This document shows positions 7,713 to 16,195 of a DNA stretch of 64,000 nucleotides, piece by piece; the first letter of the stretch is position 1, and every line of letters starts with the position of its first letter. A model generated the notes under the pieces. That model was not told where the DNA came from. It ran no database searches and worked only from the letters and a program-made list of their open reading frames with translations. The stretch comes from Paracraurococcus sp042666655 (GTDB taxonomy: Bacteria; Pseudomonadota; Alphaproteobacteria; Acetobacterales; Acetobacteraceae): positions 1-64,000 of the forward strand of contig NZ_JBHTDE010000004.1 in assembly GCF_042666655.1 (NCBI RefSeq). Direction: 5' to 3'. Made by a program: the position numbers and the translations under genes.

Positions 7713-8765
7713 ATGGACGACGCGAAGCTGAACCAATTCATCGGCCGCATCCTGGGTGACCTGGGTGGCGCGGCCAGCGTGCCGATGGTGCGCATCGGCG
7801 ATGCGCTGGGGCTCTACCAGACCCTGCATGCGCGTGGCGCGATGACCTGCGGCGAACTTGCCGGGGCGGCCAAGGTGCATGAACGCTACCTGCGGGAATG
7901 GCTGTCCCACAATGCCGCGGCCGGCTACCTGGACTACGACCCCGCGACCGGCCGCTTCATCCTGCCGCCCGAGCAAGCGATGGTCTTCGCCGTCGAGGAC
8001 AGCCCGGTCTACATGATGGGCGCCTTCGACCTGATGGTGGCGCAGGTCGAGAACCAGCCGAAGGTCCAGCAAGCCTTCCGGACCGGCGGCGGGGTGGCCT
8101 GGGGCGAGCAGGCCGGGTGCATGTTCTGCGCCGTGGCGCGCTTCTTCCGGCCGGGCTACCAGAACCACCTGATCGCCGAGTGGATGCCGGCGCTCGATGG
8201 CGTCGTCGCCAAGCTCGAACGCGGCGCCAGCGTGGCCGATGTCGGCTGCGGCCATGGCTGGTCCACCGTGCTGATGGCCAGGGCCTTTCCGAATTCGACC
8301 TTCACCGGCTACGACTTTCATGCCGGGTCGATCGAGGCGGCGCGGGAACACGCGGCCTTGCATGGCGTCGCGGCGAATGCGCGGTTCGAGGTGGCGACCG
8401 CCAAGGCGATCCCCGGCGGCGATTTCGACCTCATCACCTGCTTCGACTGCCTGCACGACATGGGCGACCCCGCCGGGGTGGCGGCGCATCTGCGCAGCCG
8501 GCTGAAGCCCGATGGCACCTGGATGATCGTCGAGCCGATGGCCGGCGACCGGCTGGAGGACAACCTGAACCCGATCGGCCGGCTTTTCTACGCCGGCTCG
8601 ACGATGATCTGCGTGCCGACCTCGCTGTCGCAGGAGGTCGGCGCGGCGCTCGGCGCCCAGGCCGGCGAGGCGAAGCTGCGCGAGATCATCGGCGGGGCGG
8701 GGTTCCGTTCGGTCCGCCGGGCGACGGCGACGCCGTTCAACATGATCCTCGAGGCCCGGCCGTGA
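7713..8765 (+). CDS. Class I SAM-dependent methyltransferase with N-terminal winged helix
   Basis: 350 residues. The N-terminal 90 residues form a winged-helix-like dimerisation domain (VRIGDALGLYQTLHARGAMT, then VHERYLREWLSHNAAAGYLD). The Rossmann core follows, with the SAM-binding motif VADVGCGHGWSTVLMAR (about residues 172-188), the acidic loop GYDF and the post-II motif DLITCFDCLHDMGDP. This domain order resembles the Rv2258c-like methyltransferases; the substrate is unknown. A strong Shine-Dalgarno (ataggaggc) precedes the ATG. It converges with the regulator gene at 8820. Confidence 0.85.
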   Translation: MDDAKLNQFIGRILGDLGGAASVPMVRIGDALGLYQTLHARGAMTCGELAGAAKVHERYLREWLSHNAAAGYLDYDPATGRFILPPEQAMVFAVEDSPVYMMGAFDLMVAQVENQPKVQQAFRTGGGVAWGEQAGCMFCAVARFFRPGYQNHLIAEWMPALDGVVAKLERGASVADVGCGHGWSTVLMARAFPNSTFTGYDFHAGSIEAAREHAALHGVAANARFEVATAKAIPGGDFDLITCFDCLHDMGDPAGVAAHLRSRLKPDGTWMIVEPMAGDRLEDNLNPIGRLFYAGSTMICVPTSLSQEVGAALGAQAGEAKLREIIGGAGFRSVRRATATPFNMILEARP

Positions 8766-8819
8766 CGCACTGCCGTCGCCGCATCGGGTGACCCGGGGCC
8801 CGTGCGGCGTCCTGCCGGC

Positions 8820-10232
8820 TCAGCGCCGCTTCGGCGGCTCGAACCGGTAGGGCGCGTCGCTCGCCACCATCGGGTCGAGCGACAGCCGGTGCTCCAGCGG
8901 CGGGAAGGCGCGGCTGCGGCAATCCGTGCGGTCACACAGCCGGCAGGAGAGGCCGATGCCGACCATCGCCTTGTCCATGTCCAGGCCATCGCCATAGACC
9001 ACCTCGTCCGCCCGGCCGATGTCGCAGCCCATGGCGACGACATAGACCGGCGGCGGCTCGCCCCAATGCGCCGCGACGCCGTGCACGGTGCGGGCGAAGC
9101 AGAGGAAGCTGCCCCCGTCCGGCAGCTGCGCCAGCTGCACCCGCACCGTGCCCGGCGTGCCGAAGGCCTGGTGGACGATCCATTTCGGGCAGGAGCCGCC
9201 GAAGCGGGCGAAGGGGAAGCCGGCCGCGGCCAGCCGCTTGCCCACGTTGCCGGCCGGGTCGACGCGGAGGAAGAAGAACGGCACGCCGCGCTGCGCCGCC
9301 TCGCCCGGGCGCTGCATCGTCGTCAGCCGGTGGCAGGCCTGCTCGAAGGAGACGCCGAAGCGCGAGGCCAGCGCTTCCAGGTCGTGCCGCAATTCGCGCG
9401 CCGCGCCGAGGAATGGCCCATAGGGCATCAGCAGTGCCGCCGCGGTGTAGTTCAGCAGGCCGATGCGGATGAGCTGCCCGGCCTCGGTGGACGACGGCTC
9501 GAACCCGGCCATCGCCGACTGCACGGCATCGCCGGCTTCGAGCAGCATGAGCTGGAAGGCCAGATGGAAGCCGCGGCTCTCGCGCGGCAGCGTCTCGGAC
9601 AGGTCGAGCCGCCGGCCGACGGGATCGTAGCGCCGCAGCGCGCCGGGCAGGGCGGTGACGGTGACGGACAGCCCGTGCTTCTGCCGTAGCCGCTGCGCCA
9701 CGGCATGGTTCATCTCGGACGGCGCGGTGACGCCCATCTCGGCCGCGATCGCCTCCGCCGCTGCTTCCAGTTCCGCGAAGTGGTTGCTGCGGTCGTGGAA
9801 GAAGTCGCGTGCCTCCTCGGTCGGCAGCAGGATGCGGCGCCCGGTCGGCAAGGCGATGCCGCCCGAATCCTCCCGCGCCACGCGCCAAGCGCGGTACAGC
9901 GCCAGCATGGCGCGGGCCGCATTCGGCGCGCTGCCGGCCAGCGTCGCCACCTCGTCCTCCGGCACTTGGTCGAGGCCGAGCAGCGGGTCGGACATGACCT
10001 CGCGCAGCCCGGTCTCGATCGCCTTCTCCCGCATGCCGGACAGCGCGGCGATGTCGACCTGGAGCGTCTCGGTCAGCTTGATCAGCAGCGTCGCGGTGAC
10101 CGCCCGCTGGTCGTGCTCGATCAGGTTCAGGTAGCTGGCCGAAATGCCTAGCCGGGCGGCCAGGGTCTGCTGCGCCAGCCCTTTCTCCTGCCGCAACCGA
10201 CGGACGGTACGGCCGATCAGCGCACGCGCCAT
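8820..10232 (-). CDS. XRE/ImmA-IrrE transcriptional regulator of the ScfR/RamB type
   Basis: 470 residues. An N-terminal XRE helix-turn-helix (about 8-65: LRQEKGLAQQTLAARLGISA, SYLNLIEHDQRAV) is followed by an IrrE/ImmA-like domain (about 170-290) and a C-terminal DUF2083-type region with clustered cysteines (CRLCDRTDCRSRAFPP). This is the architecture of RamB, PrpR and ScfR, which sense acyl-CoA or related metabolites and control glyoxylate, acetate and propionate genes. It is transcribed divergently from aceA (10382), which supports control of isocitrate lyase. The 149-base gap holds candidate operator repeats. Confidence 0.88.
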   Translation of the reverse strand: MARALIGRTVRRLRQEKGLAQQTLAARLGISASYLNLIEHDQRAVTATLLIKLTETLQVDIAALSGMREKAIETGLREVMSDPLLGLDQVPEDEVATLAGSAPNAARAMLALYRAWRVAREDSGGIALPTGRRILLPTEEARDFFHDRSNHFAELEAAAEAIAAEMGVTAPSEMNHAVAQRLRQKHGLSVTVTALPGALRRYDPVGRRLDLSETLPRESRGFHLAFQLMLLEAGDAVQSAMAGFEPSSTEAGQLIRIGLLNYTAAALLMPYGPFLGAARELRHDLEALASRFGVSFEQACHRLTTMQRPGEAAQRGVPFFFLRVDPAGNVGKRLAAAGFPFARFGGSCPKWIVHQAFGTPGTVRVQLAQLPDGGSFLCFARTVHGVAAHWGEPPPVYVVAMGCDIGRADEVVYGDGLDMDKAMVGIGLSCRLCDRTDCRSRAFPPLEHRLSLDPMVASDAPYRFEPPKRR

Positions 10233-10250
10233 GCTTGACTGCCTTTACTA

Positions 10251-10336
10251 AATTCACAGATGCGGTGTCAAAACGGCGACCCATTTGCCGATTTTCACCG
10301 ATTTAGAGGCTGATCTTCGGCGCCGCAATGTGAATT
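10251..10336. promoter_or_regulatory. Candidate operator region between scfR-like gene and aceA
   Basis: AATTCACAGATGCGG (10251-10265) is mirrored by CCGCAATGTGAATT (10323-10336): the outer arms AATTCACA/TGTGAATT match exactly. Between them AAAACGGC and GCCGATTTT form a second near-palindrome. The segment is AT-richer than its surroundings and lies between divergent genes, as expected for promoters and regulator sites. The sites are inferred, not matched to a known consensus. Confidence 0.45.
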
Positions 10337-10381
10337 ATTGACCCTGCCCGCCGGGACGATCCGGCCCAGGAGAAACCAGTC

Positions 10382-11704
<1,323 letters not shown>

Positions 11705-11711
11705 TCCCCAC

Positions 11712-11737
11712 CCCCGCGCCGGGTGACCGGCGCGGGG
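11712..11737 (+). terminator. 11-bp hairpin with GUGA tetraloop after aceA
   Basis: CCCCGCGCCGG, loop gtga, CCGGCGCGGGG: a perfect 11-bp GC stem closed by a GNRA-type tetraloop, 8 bases after the aceA stop. No T-run follows, so it could be a weak terminator or an mRNA 3'-end stabiliser, allowing lower expression of the small gene at 11777. Confidence 0.7.
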
Positions 11738-11776
11738 TCCTCCACCACGCGGCCCCTAAGCAAAAGGAAAAGTCCC

Positions 11777-11983
11777 ATGTCCAACGACGATTACGACGAC
11801 GGCCTGGTGCACTCCCACGGCTGGGCGACCGAGCCGCCCGCCCCCCCGGCCGGCCCGATGCGCCGCGGCGCGGAGATCGCCGCGGCGATGTCGGCGCACC
11901 CCGAGGAGGAGTCCTTCGACGATGGCCTGGTCCACAGCCATGGCTGGGCCTGCGGCGAACGCGGCCAGCCGGCCGCGCGCTGA
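11777..11983 (+). CDS. Small protein with duplicated DDGLVHSHGWA motif
   Basis: 68 residues from the ATG at 11777, preceded by a purine-rich aaaaggaaaag. The motif DDGLVHSHGWA occurs twice, at residues 7-17 (11795-11827) and 48-58 (11918-11950), each preceded by an aromatic residue (Y or F) and separated by a Pro/Ala-rich linker. Codons of the two copies differ (serine TCC versus AGC; also GAC/GAT, GTG/GTC, CAC/CAT), so the match is kept at protein level. There is no signal peptide or membrane helix. The HSH triad and Asp pair could bind metal; a multi-core peptide precursor is another possibility, but no modifying enzyme is adjacent. I do not recognise the family. Confidence 0.75.
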   Translation: MSNDDYDDGLVHSHGWATEPPAPPAGPMRRGAEIAAAMSAHPEEESFDDGLVHSHGWACGERGQPAAR

Positions 11984-12018
11984 ACGACCGCCGAGGCGGT
12001 GGGCGGGAGAATCTGCGG

Positions 12019-12246
12019 ATGATGTTCAAGCTTCCCCGCCTGCCGCTGCGGCGATACCGCCACGGCGCCGGCCGCGCGGTCCGCGATGCGGTCTCGGCGC
12101 TGCTGCACGGCATGACGCCGCAGCGCCGTCCCGGTGGCGCCGTGGTGTCGCACCTCGCCGCGCCGAGCCCGGCCGGCAGGGTGACGCCGGATGACGCGCA
12201 TGACGCGTGGTCGCGGTTCCAGTCCGGGATCGCGGCAGGCGGCTGA
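12019..12246 (+). CDS. Hypothetical small basic protein
   Basis: 75 residues, ATG at 12019 behind a plausible ggcgggag ribosome site. The N-terminus is arginine-rich (MMFKLPRLPLRRYRHGAG); the C-terminus is hydrophilic (DDAHDAWSRFQSG). It lies 35 bases after the HSHGWA protein and ends just before repeat copy A. No family recognised. Support is position, frame and ribosome site only, so it may not be real. Confidence 0.35.
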   Translation: MMFKLPRLPLRRYRHGAGRAVRDAVSALLHGMTPQRRPGGAVVSHLAAPSPAGRVTPDDAHDAWSRFQSGIAAGG

Positions 12247-12250
12247 GAAG

Positions 12251-12329
12251 GCAAGGCCAGGGAGGAGGTATCCTCCCTGGACCCACCCCTGTTTTTCTGA
12301 GGCTGCACTCGCTTTGCGGCACGAAAGCC
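12251..12329 (+). repeat. Palindromic interspersed repeat, copy A
   Basis: Stem CCAGGGAGGA (12257-12266), loop ggta, TCCTCCCTGG (12271-12280): perfect 10 bp. The tail ACCCACCCCTGTTTTTCTGA then GGCTGCACTCGCTTTGCGGC diverges somewhat from other copies. It lies between the convergent ends of the 12019 and 12330 genes and ends exactly at the DUF1345 gene's stop codon. Hairpin plus T-run suggests it also works as a terminator. Confidence 0.8.
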
Positions 12330-12959
12330 CTATTCGACCAGGCCCGCCGCCACGTTCACCGCCGCCGCCAGGATGACGACGTTGAACAGGAACGAGACCA
12401 GCGCATGCACCAGCGCCAGCCTGCGCAGCAATCGCTTCGAGACGGCGACGTCGGAGGTCTGGAAGGTCATCCCGATGATGAAGGCGAAATAGAGGAAATC
12501 ACCGAATTCGGGTTCCGTGTCACCGGGGAAATCCAGCCCGCCCTCCGCCTGCCAGTATTCATGCGCATAGCGCACCGCGAACAGCAGGTGCACGAAGACC
12601 CAGGACAGGGCGATCGAGACCAGCGCCAGCACCACCTCGCCTGCGCCCATCCGCCCCGACTTCGAGGCCAGGAACCAGGCGACGGCGGCGATGGCGGCGA
12701 TCGCCGCGGCCAGGCTGGCGGCCAGGATCGCACCCTCGCCCTCGTCCAGCAGCTCCGCCCTGCGGCGCATCTGCGCCGGCGTCGCCCGGTGCATGATGCG
12801 CAGCGTCGGGACGACATAGGACAGCGTCGCGGCGCACCAGCCGGCCAGCAGGGCGGCCTGCAACGGCAGGCCGAGCGCCGCGCCGAGCCCCACCACCAGC
12901 GCCCCCAGTCCCGCCGCGGCCAGCAGGACCGGCCGGTGGCGGAGCCCGAGCCGCATCAC
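12330..12959 (-). CDS. DUF1345 membrane protein
   Basis: 209 residues, five or so membrane segments (for example LLAAAGLGALVVGLGAALGL and VVLALVSIALSWVFVHLLFA). The family hallmark YFAFIIGMTFQTSDVAVS near the C-terminus, followed by LLRRLALVHALVSFLFN, supports DUF1345. Function is unknown for the family. It overlaps the upstream dehydratase gene by 4 bases, so the two are co-transcribed. Confidence 0.85.
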   Translation of the reverse strand: MMRLGLRHRPVLLAAAGLGALVVGLGAALGLPLQAALLAGWCAATLSYVVPTLRIMHRATPAQMRRRAELLDEGEGAILAASLAAAIAAIAAVAWFLASKSGRMGAGEVVLALVSIALSWVFVHLLFAVRYAHEYWQAEGGLDFPGDTEPEFGDFLYFAFIIGMTFQTSDVAVSKRLLRRLALVHALVSFLFNVVILAAAVNVAAGLVE

Positions 12960-13933
12960 GCCGCCAGCGCGAGCGCGAAGACCGCCGGGTCCACGTTGCC
13001 GCCGCTGATGACGACGCCGATGGTGCGGCCCCTGGCGTCCAGCTTGCCGGCCAGCACGGCGGCCAGCGCCACGGCGCCGCCCGGCTCCGCCACGATCTTC
13101 AGGTGATCGAAGGCGAAGCGCATGGCGCGCAGCACCTCAGCCCGGGTCACCGCGATGCCGCCCGCCAGGCGCGGATGGTTGATGGCGAAGGTGAGGGCGC
13201 CCGGCTGCTTCGACAGCAGCGCGTCGCAGAAGCCGTCGCCCTGTCCGTCGGCGGCGATGCGGTGGCCGGCCGCCAGGCTGACGCGGGTGTCGTCCCAGCC
13301 TTCCGGCTCCACCGCCCAGACCTCTGCCAGTGGCGCCAGCGCCTCGGCGGCGAGCGCACAGCCGGCGATCAGCCCGCCGCCGCCGGTGCAGACCGCCAGC
13401 GCGTCGAGCATGAGGCCCGCCGCCCTGGCATCCTCGATCAGCTCCAGCGCCACGGTGCCCTGGCCGGCGATGACATGCAGGTGGTCGAAGGGTGGGATCA
13501 GCGTCGCGCCGCGCGCTTCGGCCAGTTGCCGGGCCAGCGCGTCGCGGTCGACGCCGTGGCGGTCGAAGGGGTGGATCTCGGCGCCCCAGCGGCGGGTGGC
13601 GGAAACCTTGATCCCCGGCGCGTCGGCCGGCATGGCGATCAGCGCCGGCATGCCCAGCATATGGGCGGCGCAGGCCAGCGCCTGGCCATGGTTGCCCGAT
13701 GAATGCGTCACCACCCCGGCGCGGCGCGCGTCGTGGTCCAGCAGCAGCGCCGCGTTGGTCGCGCCGCGCAGCTTGAAGCTGCCGGTCCGCTGCAAGGGCT
13801 CCGGCTTCACCAGCACGGTGCCGCCGGTGAGCTCGTCCAGCAGGCGGTGGCGCAGGACCGGGGTGCGCACCACCTTGCCCCGCAGCCGCGCCGCAGCGGC
13901 CTCGACATCGGTGAAGCCTACGGTCTCGCTCAT
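12956..13933 (-). CDS. PLP-dependent threonine/serine dehydratase family enzyme
   Basis: 325 residues of fold-type II PLP enzyme. The PLP lysine lies in GSFKLRGATNA (about residue 54), the substrate loop is SSGNHGQALA, and the phosphate-binding glycine loop is VCTGGGGLIAG. There is no C-terminal ACT regulatory domain, so it is the short catabolic or serine racemase-like type, which deaminates threonine or serine to 2-oxo acids or racemises serine. The exact reaction cannot be fixed from sequence. It lies in a minus-strand run downstream of a broken FAD oxidoreductase (4-base overlap) and upstream of a DUF1345 gene. Confidence 0.85.
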   Translation of the reverse strand: MSETVGFTDVEAAAARLRGKVVRTPVLRHRLLDELTGGTVLVKPEPLQRTGSFKLRGATNAALLLDHDARRAGVVTHSSGNHGQALACAAHMLGMPALIAMPADAPGIKVSATRRWGAEIHPFDRHGVDRDALARQLAEARGATLIPPFDHLHVIAGQGTVALELIEDARAAGLMLDALAVCTGGGGLIAGCALAAEALAPLAEVWAVEPEGWDDTRVSLAAGHRIAADGQGDGFCDALLSKQPGALTFAINHPRLAGGIAVTRAEVLRAMRFAFDHLKIVAEPGGAVALAAVLAGKLDARGRTIGVVISGGNVDPAVFALALAA

Positions 13934-15002
13934 GCTGCTGTCCTTTCGAAGCGACGCGGATCGGACAGCGGCACCGCCGCCGCCAGGTCCGCGTCAGGCG
14001 TCGTGTTGTTGACCGGTGATGCCAGCAGGCGCCCTGCCGCCGGCGCGGTCTGCATGCCGTAGCCGCCCTGGCCGACCATCCAGAAGAAGCCGCGCTCGGC
14101 GGCCTCGCCGATCGCCAGGCCGCGGTCGGGGGTGACGCTGCGCAGCCCGGCCCATTGGTGCCCGATGCGCGTCACCGGGATGTCGAGGGCCTGCTGCATG
14201 CGGTCGATGGCGATGGCCACCTCCAGCGCCTCCGGCTGGGCGTCGAGCGGCGGGCTGTCGGTTTCGTCGGCCGGCGAGACCATCAGCTTGCGCCGCGCCT
14301 CCGGCCATACATACCAGCTGTGGTCGACGTCGCCGAGCAAGGGCCAGTCGGCGCAGTCGTGCCCGCCCGGGTCGATGAGGCAGGCGGTGCGGCGCTTCGG
14401 CTGCAGGCCGAGCACCGGCACCCCGGCCAGTGCCGCCGCCGCGTCGCCACAGGCGCCGGCGGCGTTCACCAGCACGGGTGCTGCGAAGACCGCGCCGTTC
14501 GAGGCCGCGGCCCGCCACCCGCCATCCTGCCGCCAGATCCGCCCGGCCCGGTGGCGCAGCGCCGGCATCCCGCCGCGCGCCACCACCTGGCGCAGGTAGC
14601 CCTGGTGCAGGGCGGCGACATCCATGCCGAAGCAGTCCGGCTCCAGCGCCGCCACGCGGCATAGCCGGGCCGCAGCGCCGGCACGCGGGCGCGCAACTCG
14701 GCCAGTCGAACGGCCGCATCTCCGGCGCGCCGGACATCATCTGCCGCAGGTGCTCGGCCTGCCAGGGTGGCGCCAGATGCACCGCGTCGCGCGTCCGGAT
14801 CAGCGGGGCGTCGGCGAATTCCGGCGGCGGGGCTGCCGTAATCGCGGATCCAAATCGCCGCCGACCGGCCGGTAGTGTGGTAGCCGGCACTCTCCTCCGC
14901 CTCCAGCAGCGCGACGCGGCGGGTGGCGGAGAGATGCGCGGCGGAGCTGGCCCCGGCCATGCCGGCACCGATGACGACGGCCTCGACGGCGGTTGTGTCC
15001 AT
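13930..15002 (-). pseudogene. FAD-dependent oxidoreductase (DAO family), three frameshifts
   Basis: The N-terminus (from 15002, MDTTAVEAVVIGAGMAGASS) holds the GxGxxG dinucleotide motif; the C-terminal half (14655 to 13930) gives a clean DAO domain ending with GLAIGEAAERGFFWMVGQGG. Between about 14640 and 14840 the protein moves through three frames: at a CCCC run near 14835 (GSP to PPEFADAPLIRTRDAVHL), near 14708 (EMRPFD to LAELRARVPALRPGYA) and near 14658 (to VAALEPDCFGMDV). All pieces align as one protein of about 355 residues, probably a glycine/D-amino-acid oxidase relative. Either the gene is dead or the assembly has clustered indels. Confidence 0.85.
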
Positions 15003-15033
15003 CGGGGCATCGTCTGTCCGGGCGTCGTCGGGG

Positions 15034-15100
15034 GCAAGGCCAGGGAGGAATCATCCTCCCTGGACCCACCTCTATTCTTGTGGGTCTGGCACGTGCCGAT
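15034..15100 (+). repeat. Palindromic interspersed repeat, copy B
   Basis: Stem CCAGGGAGGA (15040-15049), loop atca, TCCTCCCTGG (15054-15063), then the tail ACCCACCTCTATTCTTGTGG and GTCTGGCACGTGCCG. The element stops before the GCCGCGCGGC core seen in fuller copies. It lies between the end of the 15105 gene and the start of the FAD oxidoreductase, both on the minus strand. Confidence 0.85.
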
Positions 15101-15104
15101 CTGC

Positions 15105-15902
15105 CTACCGCGCCGCATCATCGTCCGGCAGCGGCGCATCGCCGGCCGCCGCGCTGCCCGCGGCCGGCCCCTCGCCGGTCCCCGGCCCGTCATTGCCCAT
15201 CGAGGCAGCCCGCTCCGCGTCGGCCGCCGCGCTGCGTCGCGCCGAGGTGCTGGGCGCCGCCGCCGCCAGCGCCGCCGGCCCGGCCGGTCGCACCGCCGGG
15301 GAGGAGGCGACGCCGGCATTCACCGGCTTGGTGATGTCCTCATCCGTGCTGCGGGCGCCCATGCGGTGGCTGCCGGCATAGGTCGAGCCGACCTTCTCCG
15401 GGGCTGCCGTCTCGCGCGTCGCCGCGGTGCTGCCGATCGCGGCGCCGCCGCCGGTCCAGCCGCCTTCCGCCGCATCCGCGTTCACCGCCGGCAAGCTGTC
15501 CGGCGTGGAACCGCTGCCCGCCGACTTGCCGCCGATGAGGCCGCCGCCGCCGGTCCAGCCATCCGCCCGCCAGGCCGCTTCGCGGGCGTCCAGGTCGGCC
15601 GCGCCGTGTCCGGTGAGGACTGCGGACACCGTGTGCGCCTGCTCGTCCGGCACCTCGGCCGAGACCAGGATGCCGCCGCGGCGCAGGCCCTCGCCATAGC
15701 GCGCGCGGTCCTTCTCCCGCGCCGAGGCGAGGAAGCCATGGTGCGACTCGCTGCGCTGTTCGTGGGTTCCGGCGGTGGCGTTCTCGGCGCCGGCGGCATG
15801 GACCTGCACGCGGGCGCGGTCGATGCCGTGTTCCTGGACCAGGGTCTCGACCGCGCGCTCCGCCTCGGGGCGGCTGTCGAACAGGCCGGTGATGGTGCGC
15901 AT
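15105..15902 (-). CDS. General-stress-protein-like protein with low-complexity tail
   Basis: 265 residues. The first 100 residues (MRTITGLFDSRPEAERAVET, LVQEHGIDRARVQVHAAG, then RARYGEGLRRGGILVSAEVP) resemble the GSP17M/YflT ferredoxin-like fold of general stress proteins. The rest is Ala/Gly/Ser-rich with two near-repeats (DGWTGGGGLIGG and GGWTGGGAAIGS) and is probably disordered. No signal peptide. A role in envelope or osmotic stress is only an inference from the family. Confidence 0.65.
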   Translation of the reverse strand: MRTITGLFDSRPEAERAVETLVQEHGIDRARVQVHAAGAENATAGTHEQRSESHHGFLASAREKDRARYGEGLRRGGILVSAEVPDEQAHTVSAVLTGHGAADLDAREAAWRADGWTGGGGLIGGKSAGSGSTPDSLPAVNADAAEGGWTGGGAAIGSTAATRETAAPEKVGSTYAGSHRMGARSTDEDITKPVNAGVASSPAVRPAGPAALAAAAPSTSARRSAAADAERAASMGNDGPGTGEGPAAGSAAAGDAPLPDDDAAR

Positions 15903-16195
15903 GCCGTGGGTTTCCTTGTCGTTTCGCGGCGGCGGGAAGCAACGATACTTGGACTACCCAACGCGTTCCCGTGGCACAGGAACGGTTCGGCGCCTCCCGC
16001 CGCGTGGCGCGGACTCAACGGCGGCGACGGCTCGGCCGTTCCGCCCGGCAGCGCATCGTCCAGCTGGTTGCGCCGAAGTTACAAACCGACCCCCGTTGTC
16101 ACGGCACGGTCGCCGGGCCATGTTGCGCGCCGGGGCCGGTACAGGCCCAGCAGGGATGTCCGGCGGGCTTTGCCCGTCACGCAGGGAGGATTCAG

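Noticed and set aside
7469..7759. A 96-residue plus-strand frame between the SYLF and methyltransferase genes
   Set aside because: It overlaps the start of the methyltransferase in another frame, has no ribosome site and no recognisable motif.
11777..11983. Calling the HSHGWA protein a RiPP precursor
   Set aside because: The duplicated motif fits, but there is no modifying enzyme, protease or exporter beside it; kept only as a possibility.
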